DNA of 64,000 bases from an uncultured Acidimicrobiales bacterium (lineage in GTDB: Bacteria > Actinomycetota > Acidimicrobiia > Acidimicrobiales > Aldehydirespiratoraceae). Shown piece after piece: positions 43,532 to 52,109 of this stretch. The notes below the pieces were generated by a model. That model made no database searches, was not told the origin of the DNA, and saw nothing but the letters and a program-made list of their open reading frames with translations. The stretch spans positions 1,334,001-1,398,000 of the forward strand of contig CATOTC010000001.1 in the NCBI GenBank assembly GCA_951812975.1, written 5' to 3'. Positions within the stretch are counted from its first letter, which is position 1. The number at the start of each line of letters is the position of its first letter. A program made the position numbers and the translations under genes.

Positions 43532-44284
43532 CTAGGACTTGTCGTCGCCCAACGACGGAGCCAATCGGCCTGGCAACGCGTCAATCAATTTGCGGATCTC
43601 GCCCAGTTCCTTGTGTTGCGCCTTGGTTGCCTGAGTTATCTCATCGAACGGCGTCGCAGTGACCTCTGACATTGATCTACGCGCACCGGAACCGCCGAAA
43701 CGCATGTCGGATCTCCACCTACGAATGCCCCAAGTGCTCTCGTGGGAGACCTCAAATCTGGTCTGGTCCAGAACTTCGACAGTCTGTTCCGACGCATTTC
43801 CGAAGTTTCACACGTAGCGCTGGTCTGGAGTCATGTCACTAAGATTCTCAATCGGACCGAAAAGAAACTCTCGAGTGTTGCCCTCGTCAGGAGTGATGCC
43901 AGTCTCGTGCCACGCAATCGGCGGGGTGCACTTGACCTGCACCTCCTTCGCGACTCGGTTTCCGGTATTCGTCAGTTCAAGATAGAGGCCGCCACTGAAC
44001 AGCAACCGCAGATTCACTCGTGGACGGCTTCGTTAAGCCCAATACCAGAGCGCCCCTAGTGCAGCGACTCCTTAAACGATCGCCTCGCTCCATTCGGACC
44101 CGACACACCACACCAGCAAGATTGCGAGTGCAGCTCCGACTGCGACAACTAGCCACCACACAACTCGCTTCACTTGCGACCTCCGTTCCATTGATTTCTT
44201 CTCTTCAACATCGCCGCTGGTTGTCTGCCTGAAGAACCTACTCGGCGTTACGAATGCACTGGACCAAATCTGAGGCTGGCTCAT
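43532..44284 (-). pseudogene. membrane protein broken by three in-frame stops
   Basis: One minus-strand frame from ATG 44284 (ATGA overlap with hsdS) to TAG 43534-43532 would encode about 250 aa. It reads MSQPQIWSSAFVTPSRFFRQ, a TM helix VVWWLVVAVGAALAILLVW, then a beta-rich part (GLYLELTNTGNRVAKEVQVK) and a helical tail. It is cut by TAA 44074-44072, TAA 44035-44033 and TGA 43810-43808, yet no frameshift is seen. The first 70 codons alone could still give a small membrane protein. Family unknown. Confidence 0.6.
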
Positions 44285-45510
44285 TGCCCGGGGGCTCTTG
44301 GGGGACAAGCTGACGCGAAGGCTCGCGACAAGATTGAGCGTCGGAGCGCTGCCGCTGTCACTTGACACCGGTCCAAGGAACCGGCGCATGACGCGACCAC
44401 GTATCTCGTCTCGTCGGCGACTCGCACGATCTGACGCTGGATGTCGAGCGGTGGGACCGGAAGCTCGACAGCACCGATCATCGATTGGTTGACCTTGTAG
44501 ATGCCAGCGGTCGTCCGAGCCTGCGATTCAAGTTGGCCCCTTACCTTGCGACTGTGCCAGACCAAGCTCAGGTATCTCGGATTCAGTCGTGACTCGTCGA
44601 CGCGTGCTCGAATCATTGTGTCGGGAAACGCCACAGGGGGCGCATCCTCGGACACAAGGCCGCCGCGTCCAACGAGTCTCAGAGAACCGTTGCCCCGTGC
44701 GATAAGAAAGTCATCAGGGGCTATTGCGAAACGGTTGGGGTCCGTGTCACCAAAGTCACCTTGTTTCGTCTCGGCCGGATCGATGAAACCTTCCTTTATC
44801 GCAGTCAGTCGGAGTACCGGATCGCCACCGCTGGGGGCTGTCCGCACAGAGCGGCCATTCGTCAGGGGTTCCGTCAGGAGTTCGCTCAACGGTTGACTCC
44901 GAGCATCCGCGAGTCGGAGCTGATCATCGACGACACGTTGTAGAAGCCGTGTGGTTCGGATGACAGCCGAAGCCAGTCCCGCATCGACAGCATCGAGGCG
45001 GGAGAAGTGCTCTTCAACGGCGGCGACGATTCGTTCCTGCTCCTGCTCGGAAGTAATGCGGACGCTCATGGCTCGAACATCGCCGTCCCTCACCGCCGGA
45101 TAACTGGTTCCGGTTTGCTGTTCGCTAAGCCGTTCAACAAAGTCATCGCTGAGGAGTTGGTGAAGGATGAACCGTGAGTTCACTCCGCGGTTGGGGCGGA
45201 GCACGCAGAATCCCGTAGATGCAATGGCTCCATCAAGCGAGGGCGACACAATCGCTGTCTTGCGTTGATATGTCCTCACGGTCGACAGGACGACGTCCCC
45301 GGTGCGCACGCGCTGACGAGCACGGGACGGCGCGTCACACCCTCGCAGACGTTTAGTGACCTCGATGCGACCAGATCCCGGGTGAATACCCCCGATGTCG
45401 ATGTAATCGAAGAATGCGTCTGGGGCTTCTCGAGGATCCACCTTCTCCACAGGGGTGCAGCACTCACCCAGCGTTGCGAGATACCAACCGGGGGGTAAGT
45501 CAGATGTCAT
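44281..45510 (-). CDS. hsdS: type I restriction-modification specificity subunit
   Basis: 409-aa DNA-recognition subunit. Two target-recognition domains are each followed by a helical spacer (EQERIVAAVEEHFSRLDAVDAGL and PPLDIQRQIVRVADETRYVVAS). First TRD starts LPPGWYLATLGECC. ATG 45510 was chosen because it overlaps the hsdR stop as ATGA; the frame upstream is not conserved. It directs HsdM and HsdR to a bipartite site. Confidence 0.9.
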   Translation of the reverse strand: MTSDLPPGWYLATLGECCTPVEKVDPREAPDAFFDYIDIGGIHPGSGRIEVTKRLRGCDAPSRARQRVRTGDVVLSTVRTYQRKTAIVSPSLDGAIASTGFCVLRPNRGVNSRFILHQLLSDDFVERLSEQQTGTSYPAVRDGDVRAMSVRITSEQEQERIVAAVEEHFSRLDAVDAGLASAVIRTTRLLQRVVDDQLRLADARSQPLSELLTEPLTNGRSVRTAPSGGDPVLRLTAIKEGFIDPAETKQGDFGDTDPNRFAIAPDDFLIARGNGSLRLVGRGGLVSEDAPPVAFPDTMIRARVDESRLNPRYLSLVWHSRKVRGQLESQARTTAGIYKVNQSMIGAVELPVPPLDIQRQIVRVADETRYVVASCAGSLDRCQVTAAALRRSILSRAFASACPPRAPGQ

Positions 45511-48344
45511 GCGGCTAGAGCCTGAGTGAGTTCGTCTAATAGGGCGTCGAGATCGGCGCCGAAGAGGTTGCGGGCTTTGCCTAGGCCGCCTTGGGTGCTG
45601 AAGGGTGGTCCCATCAATTGTGCAGGCGTGATACCGAGGTTGGTGGCGATGCGGGCTTTGATCAGGTCCAAGTAGGCAACCTGCTCCTCTGAGAACGAGC
45701 GGCCGGCGTTCGATTGCTGCAGCAGCCATGTCTCGAAGCGGTCGTTTACTAGCTCGGGGAAGGCGACCAACTCGTCAGCTTCGCCAAGTGCGTACCTCAC
45801 GAGGCTCACCAAGTCGGTGCTGACTCGGTGAGCCGAACCTCGCACCTTCGAGGCGTCGAGTGTCTCGTAGGCCTGCCACAGTGCCTCCGGGGTCCAACGA
45901 TGCGGAGGACGTGAAATCGCGTTGGCTAACTCCTTGATGTCCTTGTAGCTGAGGCCCCCGCCGTACGGCTGGCTGTAGAGCACCTCCAGCGCGGTGATCT
46001 CGTCCCTGTTGTCCTCGATGAACTGCTGCCACGACTCGACCTGGGACCGGGCACGGTCCGCCGCCTCCCGAGAGAACTCGTCTGAGATCACCCGATCCTG
46101 CGACGCCGTGTCGATCACCTGCTCGTAGCTGCGCCTCACATCGATCAGCTTCTCCCGCAGCGCCGAATTGCCTGCCAGCGGTTGCAACGCCTCACGGATC
46201 ATCGTCTTGCCGGCAGCCTTGACCTGATCAGGTGTGGGATCACCGTCAGCTTCAGCCTTGGCCGCCGCGTACTGTCGGTCGATGTCGAGCGCGTCCACCA
46301 TGCCGCGCACCAACTCCGTCAGCCCGACTCCGGCCACCTCCTCCACCTCTGCTCGATCCCCTGGCGTCATCTTCCGGTGAAGCCGGGTGAGCCGAGACGC
46401 CACCGACGACACCACTTCTGGATCGACCGAGCCGATGCCGATCTGGTTCAACAGCCGGTCGAAGCTCACGCCACGCTTGCGTTCGAGCGGCACAGTGTCG
46501 TGCAGTTCAGCTTCGGTGACACCCACGGCATCCACGATCACGAATCGGTCCTTGACCACGGCATCGGGCGTGACTGCACGCAGTTGATCGTTGTCCATCA
46601 CCCGCACACCACGCCCCTTCATCTGCTCGAAGAAGTTGCGGCTGCGCACCATGCGCATGAACACCACACACTCGATCGGCTTCACATCGGTGCCGGTGGC
46701 GATCATGTCCACCGTCACCGCGATTCGGGTCTGGTAGCTGGTGCGGAACTGCTGCAACAACTCCTCAGGCTTGTTGCCGGCGTCTCCCGAGCGGTAGGTG
46801 ATCTTCACCGCCCCCTCGTTGCCGAGCCCGAACTCCTCCCGGACAATCTGCACGATGTCGTCCGCGTGACTGTCGTCCTTGGCGAAGATCAACGTCTTTG
46901 GCACATGGGCCAGCAGACCGTCGTCACGACGCTCCCGGTCGTCGAAGATCACCGGAAGGGAGTCGCGCAGGGTGCGAACCACGGTGCGGATCTGGTCGGG
47001 GGCCACCACCTTGCGGTCCAGTTCGGCGGCGCTGTAGTCGATGTCCTCATCGACTTTCTCCAGACGGAGCTGACGGGTCTCGCGGTCGCGGAACTCGGTT
47101 ACGAACTCCGCGGGGACCGTGCCGCCGGACTCAGTGATCTCGGTGCGGATGCGGAAGATATCGAAGTCCACGTTCACCCGGTCGGCCACCGCCTGGGCAT
47201 GGCCGTACTCCATCACGATGTTCCGGTCGAAGAAGGCGAACGTCTGGATACCCGGCGTGGCCGTGAGCCCCACCAAGAAAGCGTCGAAGTACTCGAGAAC
47301 CTGGCGCCACACGCCATAGATCGAACGGTGGCACTCATCGATGATGATCAGGTCGTAGGACTCGATCGGCACCGACGGGTTGTAGGCCACATTCACCGGC
47401 ACGGCCGGAGCGGTCTCGAAGCCGCTCTGCTCATCGACCGCTTCGTCGAGTTCGTCATCACCCTTCAGGATCGAATGAAGCCTCTGAATCGTGCAGATGT
47501 GGACCTTCGTTGCCGCCTCGTCCGCCATGTCAAGCCGCGAAGACGTGAGATGGCGGACGTTGTAGAGCTCAGTGAACTTGCGCCTGTCATCGGGGGTGGC
47601 GAACCCCTGGAACTCCCGAAGCGCCTGACGACCAAGATTCGCCCGGTCAACCAGGAAGAGAATCCGCTGGGCTCCCGCGTGTTCCAACAGGCGATAACAG
47701 ACATTGGCGGCAGCGAACGTCTTGCCAGAACCGGTGGCCATCTGGATCAGGGCCCGGGGACGGTTCTCCCGGAACGACCGCTCAAGATTCCCGATGGCTT
47801 CGGCTTGTGCAGGCCACAGGTGCGCTGTGCCTGCACCCGCATCGAGAGCGGGCAGGAGCGGGACACCGGCACGCAGACCAGCGCCACGGCCGTTGACATA
47901 GTCCTCCTGCCAGCGGGCCAGTGTCTCGGGTTGATGGAAGGTGTAGACCCGTCGACTCGCCGGCACAGGGTCCAACCCACTCGTAAACCGAGTCTCAGCA
48001 CCGGTCGACTCGTAGCCGAACGGCAGCGCACCACCAACCTCAAAGGCCGGCAGTTCATCGGGGTAAGCGGTGCGATACTTGCGGGTCTGGAACTCAACCC
48101 CGGTCAATGTGCTCCCAGCCTTCTTGGCCTCGATCACCCCCACCGCCTGGCTGTCCACGAACAGCACATAGTCGGCCGGACCCGACTCGGTAGGAACTTC
48201 ACGAACGGCAACACCCTGAGCCGCGGCCACCGCAGCGCTCCGGTAGTCCTGCACAACCCACCCACAAGCCGCGAGTTGCTCATCAATCTTCTCCCGAGCC
48301 TGACCCTCAGGCGTGGAATAGTCAGATGAACCAGTCTCAGACAC
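45507..48344 (-). CDS. hsdR: type I restriction endonuclease motor subunit
   Basis: 945-aa HsdR. The N-terminal nuclease region has ADYVLFVDSQAVGVIEAKKAG (the ExK part of a PD-ExK core). Walker A is QMATGSGKTFAAANVC and the DEAD-like box IIDECHRSIYG; helicase motif VI-like MKGRGVRVMD follows. The C-terminal part is helical (EcoEI_R_C type). GTG 48344 gives an N-terminus MSETGSSDYSTPEGQAREKI; the upstream frame is low quality. Intact, so restriction may be active. Confidence 0.92.
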   Translation of the reverse strand: MSETGSSDYSTPEGQAREKIDEQLAACGWVVQDYRSAAVAAAQGVAVREVPTESGPADYVLFVDSQAVGVIEAKKAGSTLTGVEFQTRKYRTAYPDELPAFEVGGALPFGYESTGAETRFTSGLDPVPASRRVYTFHQPETLARWQEDYVNGRGAGLRAGVPLLPALDAGAGTAHLWPAQAEAIGNLERSFRENRPRALIQMATGSGKTFAAANVCYRLLEHAGAQRILFLVDRANLGRQALREFQGFATPDDRRKFTELYNVRHLTSSRLDMADEAATKVHICTIQRLHSILKGDDELDEAVDEQSGFETAPAVPVNVAYNPSVPIESYDLIIIDECHRSIYGVWRQVLEYFDAFLVGLTATPGIQTFAFFDRNIVMEYGHAQAVADRVNVDFDIFRIRTEITESGGTVPAEFVTEFRDRETRQLRLEKVDEDIDYSAAELDRKVVAPDQIRTVVRTLRDSLPVIFDDRERRDDGLLAHVPKTLIFAKDDSHADDIVQIVREEFGLGNEGAVKITYRSGDAGNKPEELLQQFRTSYQTRIAVTVDMIATGTDVKPIECVVFMRMVRSRNFFEQMKGRGVRVMDNDQLRAVTPDAVVKDRFVIVDAVGVTEAELHDTVPLERKRGVSFDRLLNQIGIGSVDPEVVSSVASRLTRLHRKMTPGDRAEVEEVAGVGLTELVRGMVDALDIDRQYAAAKAEADGDPTPDQVKAAGKTMIREALQPLAGNSALREKLIDVRRSYEQVIDTASQDRVISDEFSREAADRARSQVESWQQFIEDNRDEITALEVLYSQPYGGGLSYKDIKELANAISRPPHRWTPEALWQAYETLDASKVRGSAHRVSTDLVSLVRYALGEADELVAFPELVNDRFETWLLQQSNAGRSFSEEQVAYLDLIKARIATNLGITPAQLMGPPFSTQGGLGKARNLFGADLDALLDELTQALAA

Positions 48345-48472
48345 CCCGGTGATCCTACGTGCCCAAGTAACTCCCGGCCATCTCTCCGGTCTCGGCTGGG
48401 TGTGACAGGGCCCCTGGTCCACGTGGCAGCGCTACCTGGATGATGTCGCGATGCTGATATGTTCTGCTGACC

Positions 48473-48733
48473 ATGACGAAGACCACAATCTCACTGGATC
48501 AGCGACTCGCCGAGCGAGTGCGACGCGAAGCAGACACGCGTGGGATGAGCATGAGCGCCTTCGTTGCTTCGACGCTCGATGATGCTCTCAAACGCAGCAA
48601 ACCATTCGAGCAGCCTCCCTTCCGGCTGATCACAGTGCGCTGCTCTCGAGGAAGTGCACAAGTTGATCTCGACCGGCCGAGGACGCTCGACGCGCAAGAA
48701 GACCAAGCCAAGTTCAATCACGCGGGTCGGTAG
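48473..48733 (+). CDS. orphan RHH antitoxin (VapB-like)
   Basis: 86-aa protein beginning MTKTTISLDQRLAERVRREA, with RGMSMSAFVASTLDDALKR as the second RHH helix and a C-terminal VDLDRPRTLDAQED motif as in many VapB antitoxins. No toxin gene follows; the next element is another, broken antitoxin. It may be a leftover from a lost TA pair or an anti-addiction antitoxin. Confidence 0.7.
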   Translation: MTKTTISLDQRLAERVRREADTRGMSMSAFVASTLDDALKRSKPFEQPPFRLITVRCSRGSAQVDLDRPRTLDAQEDQAKFNHAGR

Positions 48734-48753
48734 CCCTGATCTGACGTGGCGTC

Positions 48754-48952
48754 ATGCGTATACACATCGATCTTGAGACCGAACAGCGACCACTCGCCAA
48801 ACGCAAGGCCGTCGATCTGGCATCAGCATGGCCGAGTACATCCACCGCTTCGGAGAGCAAGACCTCGCTCAGGCGGGTCCTTAAACTCCGACATCTCCGC
48901 CATCTTCGGTATCGGGGACGCCGGCGGTAGCGAATCCACGCATGAGGGAGCC
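48754..48952 (+). pseudogene. frameshifted antitoxin fragment
   Basis: Three successive frames spell one VapB-like antitoxin: MRIHIDLETEQRPLAKRKAV, then GISMAEYIHRFGEQDLAQAG, then NSDISAIFGIGDAGGSE. Two frameshifts (near 48820 and 48884) are needed to join them. The fragment ends where an hsdM remnant begins. No toxin follows. Confidence 0.65.
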
Positions 48953-49022
48953 CGTCTCGCAACCAGAACAGATCGAAGCTAACGTTGTCGCTGGCGACCA
49001 GCTCGACGTAGGCCTAGCGCTG
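48953..49022 (-). pseudogene. remnant of an hsdM C-terminal region
   Basis: The minus strand reads YVELVASDNVSFDLFWLRDG, matching YDELITRDKVSLDLFWLRDE of the intact HsdM, and the DNA aligns with plus-strand 38920-38990. A stop codon precedes it. It is a scar of a second or earlier hsdM copy next to the upstream side of hsdR. Confidence 0.7.
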
Positions 49023-49035
49023 CCACGGCACCCAG

Positions 49036-49064
49036 TTGATGTTCTGTATAGAATTCTGTACAAT
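49036..49064 (+). promoter_or_regulatory. promoter and probable operator of the Phd/ParE-type TA
   Basis: TTGATG (49036-49041) and TACAAT (49059-49064) are separated by 17 bp. The spacer holds TTCTGTATAGAA and TTCTGTAC, a palindromic plus directly repeated element, as expected for TA autoregulation. An SD (AGGAG) lies 6 nt before ATG 49103. Confidence 0.6.
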
Positions 49065-49102
49065 ACTGCCCCGACCACACCCACGGACCGCAGGAGAGCC
49101 AC

Positions 49103-49339
49103 ATGACGCCACTAACCGAAGCCCGTAGTCGCCTTAGCGAAATTGTCGACGAAGTGGCCTCGACCGGCTCGACGATCGAGATCTCCCGCCACGGACGACC
49201 CCTGGCGGTCGTCGTGGGCTACGAGGAGTACGAATCGCTGCTCGAAACGCTGAACATCCTCGCCGATGAGACAACCATGGACGCTATTGCCGAGGCCGAG
49301 CGTGATATTGCCTCTGGCGACCTGACTGATCTCGACTGA
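49103..49339 (+). CDS. Phd/YefM-family antitoxin
   Basis: 78-aa antitoxin. LTEARSRLSEIVDEVASTGS and ISRHGRPLAVVVGYEEYESL are the Phd/YefM DNA-binding fold signatures. The acidic C-terminal tail (AEAERDIASGDLTDLD) should bind the toxin. Pairs with the RelE/ParE toxin 7 bp downstream. Confidence 0.9.
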   Translation: MTPLTEARSRLSEIVDEVASTGSTIEISRHGRPLAVVVGYEEYESLLETLNILADETTMDAIAEAERDIASGDLTDLD

Positions 49340-49346
49340 GGGCGCT

Positions 49347-49589
49347 GTGGCCCAACTGGCGCGCCGCGCCAAGAAGGACCTTGAGAACTTGCCGACCCCG
49401 CTGGCGGACAAAGCCAGGACGATCATCAGGCGCCTCGACAACGAACCCCACTTGGGCAAGAAGCTCGTTGGCCCGCTGCAGGGCAAGCGCTCAGCTCACC
49501 TCGGACGGTCCCACCGCATCATCTACACAGCAAGCGACGGACACATCGTCGTTCTAACGATCTCGCACAGAAGGGACGCCTACCGTTGA
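49347..49589 (+). CDS. RelE/ParE-family toxin
   Basis: 80-aa toxin starting at GTG 49347. RRAKKDLENLP, GKKLVGPLQGKRSAHLGRSH, RIIYTASDGHIVVLTISHR and DAYR are RelE-fold hallmarks, with the C-terminal His/Arg catalytic set HRRDAYR present. It probably cleaves mRNA in the ribosome. Looks intact. Confidence 0.9.
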   Translation: MAQLARRAKKDLENLPTPLADKARTIIRRLDNEPHLGKKLVGPLQGKRSAHLGRSHRIIYTASDGHIVVLTISHRRDAYR

Positions 49590-49905
49590 TCCCCTCCGAT
49601 GCTCCCGAACCGCCGCAGGAATCCTCGCTGCGGGTCCGTCTTGGTTCTCAAACCTCGGATTCGAGGGTCCCCGCGCGCCAAGGATGGGACGTCTTCCTTC
49701 GTCTACGACGTGGGTTCAGGAGGCTTCCAGCAATCGGGGCAGCCGTGCCATCTCATCGTCGAGATCACGCTGGAACCAACTCGGATGCAGGACCCCAAAG
49801 ATGCGAAAGGGAACACGGAACGCCAGTTCGAACTCAACCCTTTTCCCGCCTGCGGTAGCAAAACATCCGTTGTTGTGTCCACCTCCGATAGAGAATACTG
49901 ATGAC
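49590..49905. other. gene-free stretch at the island edge
   Basis: No gene is convincing here. On the minus strand 49718-49860 could encode a fragment (FELAFRVPFRIFGVLHPSWF) that resembles the C-terminus of SRPBCC-type proteins, but it has no proper start. An 11-bp copy of the tRNA-Sec 3' end lies at 49877-49887. Confidence 0.4.
49877..49887 (+). repeat. candidate att site, repeat of the tRNA-Sec 3' end
   Basis: GTCCACCTCCG at 49877-49887 equals 37323-37333 within the T-arm/acceptor end of tRNA-Sec. A chance match to a given 11-mer in 12.5 kb is unlikely but not excluded. It sits where accessory genes end and ordinary genes resume. No integrase is present. Confidence 0.4.
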
Positions 49906-50382
49906 GTGACCAGCACCTGCGCCGTACGGATCCGACACGCTTCAGCAGCAGATGAATCGGGTGTGCGGGCCTGTGTCGACGCGGCCTACGGCCCCTACGT
50001 CAAGCGAATCGGCAAGCCGCCGGCTCCCATGCTCGATGACTACGCGGCCCTGATAAAGAGCGACGTCGTCCATGTCGCCACCAGCGATGGCCGGCTCGTC
50101 GGGCTAATCGTGATGTGGCCACAGGAGGGCCACCTCTACATCGACAACATCGCTGTCCTCCCCGAGGCGCAGGGCATAGGCGTTGGCGGTGCCCTCTTGG
50201 GCTTTGCCGATCAGGAGGCTCAGCGAGTCGGCCTCAGCGAGATCCGCCTCTACACGCACGCAAAGATGACCGAGAACATCCAGTACTACCCGCGCAAGGG
50301 ATTCCGCGAGACCCATCGAGCCACGGATGCGGGCTATCAGCGAGTCTACTTCTCACGCTCCCTCAATCCCCATCGGAGGTAG
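49906..50382 (+). CDS. GNAT-family acetyltransferase
   Basis: 158-aa N-acetyltransferase. The acetyl-CoA loop is LPEAQGIGVGGALLGFADQEA (Q/RxxGxG/A), preceded by YIDNIAVLPE and followed by EIRLYTHAKMTENIQYYPRKGF. GTG 49906 was chosen as the start; substrate unknown. It converges with the LysR gene. Confidence 0.88.
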   Translation: MTSTCAVRIRHASAADESGVRACVDAAYGPYVKRIGKPPAPMLDDYAALIKSDVVHVATSDGRLVGLIVMWPQEGHLYIDNIAVLPEAQGIGVGGALLGFADQEAQRVGLSEIRLYTHAKMTENIQYYPRKGFRETHRATDAGYQRVYFSRSLNPHRR

Positions 50383-50447
50383 CGGTCACACCGCCCGGAC
50401 CCTTCGGCGTTGGATCAGCAACGATTCGGCGACGGAGAGATCCCGGG

Positions 50448-51380
50448 TCAGGACGGTCTTGAAGGCTCCTGGACGGACCCTGGTCGGAGCGAGTTCGTGA
50501 GCAACGATATGAAGGCCCGAACGTGTGGCGGAGTCGCGCGGTTCTTCGGAAGGTAGGCATTGATCGCGTTCGGGTGCGGCATCATGAGGTCGGTCAGGGC
50601 GACGAGCAGCCCGGCGTCGATGCGCGGTTGGACGGATCGGGCCCAGCCCAGGGCGACACCCTCCCCGCGTTCGGCGACATCGAGGCACACCTGGTAGGAG
50701 GTAAACGTCATTCCGCTGACCGGCGACGGGCTGTCGATGTCAAACGAAGCGAGGAACCGGGACCAGTCGGTCCAATCCTTGTTGTCGTAGGCAACGTGGA
50801 GCAGCGGGAGATCCCCGAGGCCGGCGCCCGACAGCTCGGCAGGCAGTCGGTCGGCGAAGCTGGGCGAGCACACCGGGTACACCGAGTCGTCGCCAATCGG
50901 CTCGACATTGTACGGGTTGGGCCCGCTGCGCCAGTACTGCAGGCCGACATCGAAGTCCTCGGTGGTGGTCTCGATCGGTTCGAAGGAAGACAGCAAGCGG
51001 ATCACCAGATCAGGGTTCGCCCGTTGGAAGTCGCCGAGAACTGGCGCTACGAGACTTGTCGCCAGGGACAGATCCGAGAAGATCGTCATGCTCGACGCGT
51101 CGGTGCGACGACGCAGCAGATCGGTCGTTCGGGAGATCTCGCCGAGCGCGAGACGCACTGACGCGGCGAGCGCTTCGGCATCGGGGGTCGGGACAACGTC
51201 GTACCTTTGGCGTTCGAACAGCGTGACCCCGAGATCGGCCTCCAGTTCTGCGATTCGTCGACTCACGGTGGTTTGGGAGTAGTGGAGTTCCTCGGCGGCG
51301 CGAGTGAAGTTCTGCAGGCGACATGCGGCCTCGAAGGGCACCAGCGTGGAGAGGGGTGGCAGTCCTGGTGATTCAGACAT
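50448..51380 (-). CDS. LysR-family transcriptional regulator
   Basis: 310-aa LTTR of the GcvA-like kind. HTH: FEAACRLQNFTRAAEELHYSQTTVSRRIAELEADLGVTLFER. The co-inducer domain follows. It is divergent from a PNPOx gene and an EamA transporter (75-bp gap between starts), which are the probable targets. Confidence 0.92.
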   Translation of the reverse strand: MSESPGLPPLSTLVPFEAACRLQNFTRAAEELHYSQTTVSRRIAELEADLGVTLFERQRYDVVPTPDAEALAASVRLALGEISRTTDLLRRRTDASSMTIFSDLSLATSLVAPVLGDFQRANPDLVIRLLSSFEPIETTTEDFDVGLQYWRSGPNPYNVEPIGDDSVYPVCSPSFADRLPAELSGAGLGDLPLLHVAYDNKDWTDWSRFLASFDIDSPSPVSGMTFTSYQVCLDVAERGEGVALGWARSVQPRIDAGLLVALTDLMMPHPNAINAYLPKNRATPPHVRAFISLLTNSLRPGSVQEPSRPS

Positions 51381-51455
51381 GCTTATTCTGCATTCCTGAG
51401 TTGCAATCCGCAGCTCTGATTAGGGATTTCATCGTTAGTTGAGAGCATACAGTGA

Positions 51456-52070
51456 ATGACTGATGGGATCGATGTCGATGCGGCGATTGAACAGCGAAGG
51501 TGGTCTGTCCGTGTCAGCGAAGCCGTGAAGTGGCTGACACCGGGGCAGATCGAGTTCATCCGATCCCAACCGGTGTTCTTCGTGGCGACCGCGGCACGTG
51601 AGGGCAGGGTGAACGTGTCGCCCAAGGGGATGGACTCTCTCCGAGTTCTTGACCCCCGGCGAGTGGTGTGGCTCAACCTGACTGGAAGCGGCAACGAGAC
51701 CGCGGCCCATGTAGCGGCGAGTGATCGAATGACGTTGATGTTCATGTCGGTCTCGGCGTCGTCGCTGATCGTTCGCGTCTACGGTCGTGCGCGGGTCGTG
51801 CACCCGCGCGAAACCGAGTGGAACGAACTCGTCAGATTGTTCCCGCCGATGGCAGGCTCCCGGCAGATCTTCGACCTCATGGTCGATGACGTATCTTCGT
51901 CGTGCGGTTCAGGGGTCCCAATCATGACCGTCGACGCGATCCGGGGGAAAGACGAGCTTGAGCCGTTCTATGCGGCGATGTCCGATGAGCAGCTCCATGA
52001 CTACTGGTCGCGCAAGAACGTCACCAGCATCGATGGGCTCCCGACGGGAATCTTCGAGGACGATGCGTAG
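51456..52070 (+). CDS. pyridoxamine 5'-phosphate oxidase-family protein
   Basis: 204-aa FMN-binding split-barrel protein. FFVATAAREGRVNVSPKGMDSLRVLD is the PNPOx-like N-terminal sheet; GSGNETAAHV and RVYGRARVVH complete the barrel. Such proteins may bind FMN, F420 or heme; the exact role is not fixed. Divergent from LysR and 39 bp upstream of the EamA gene. Confidence 0.87.
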   Translation: MTDGIDVDAAIEQRRWSVRVSEAVKWLTPGQIEFIRSQPVFFVATAAREGRVNVSPKGMDSLRVLDPRRVVWLNLTGSGNETAAHVAASDRMTLMFMSVSASSLIVRVYGRARVVHPRETEWNELVRLFPPMAGSRQIFDLMVDDVSSSCGSGVPIMTVDAIRGKDELEPFYAAMSDEQLHDYWSRKNVTSIDGLPTGIFEDDA

Positions 52071-52109
52071 GGACCGTTGGTCGACGATTGTCAGCACGGA
52101 AGACGGGCC

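Noticed and set aside
43808-43810. TGA inside the broken membrane-protein gene as a second Sec codon
   Set aside because: No GGTCT-loop hairpin follows at a suitable distance, there is no redox motif, and two TAA stops elsewhere in the same frame cannot be explained by recoding.
46182-48329. 715-aa open frame on the plus strand opposite hsdR
   Set aside because: It is antisense to a clear HsdR with all motifs; its residues are His/Arg/Leu-rich, as in typical high-GC shadow frames.
49586-49858. Plus-strand ORFs after the ParE toxin
   Set aside because: Three overlapping frames, none with domain resemblance; region treated as non-coding.
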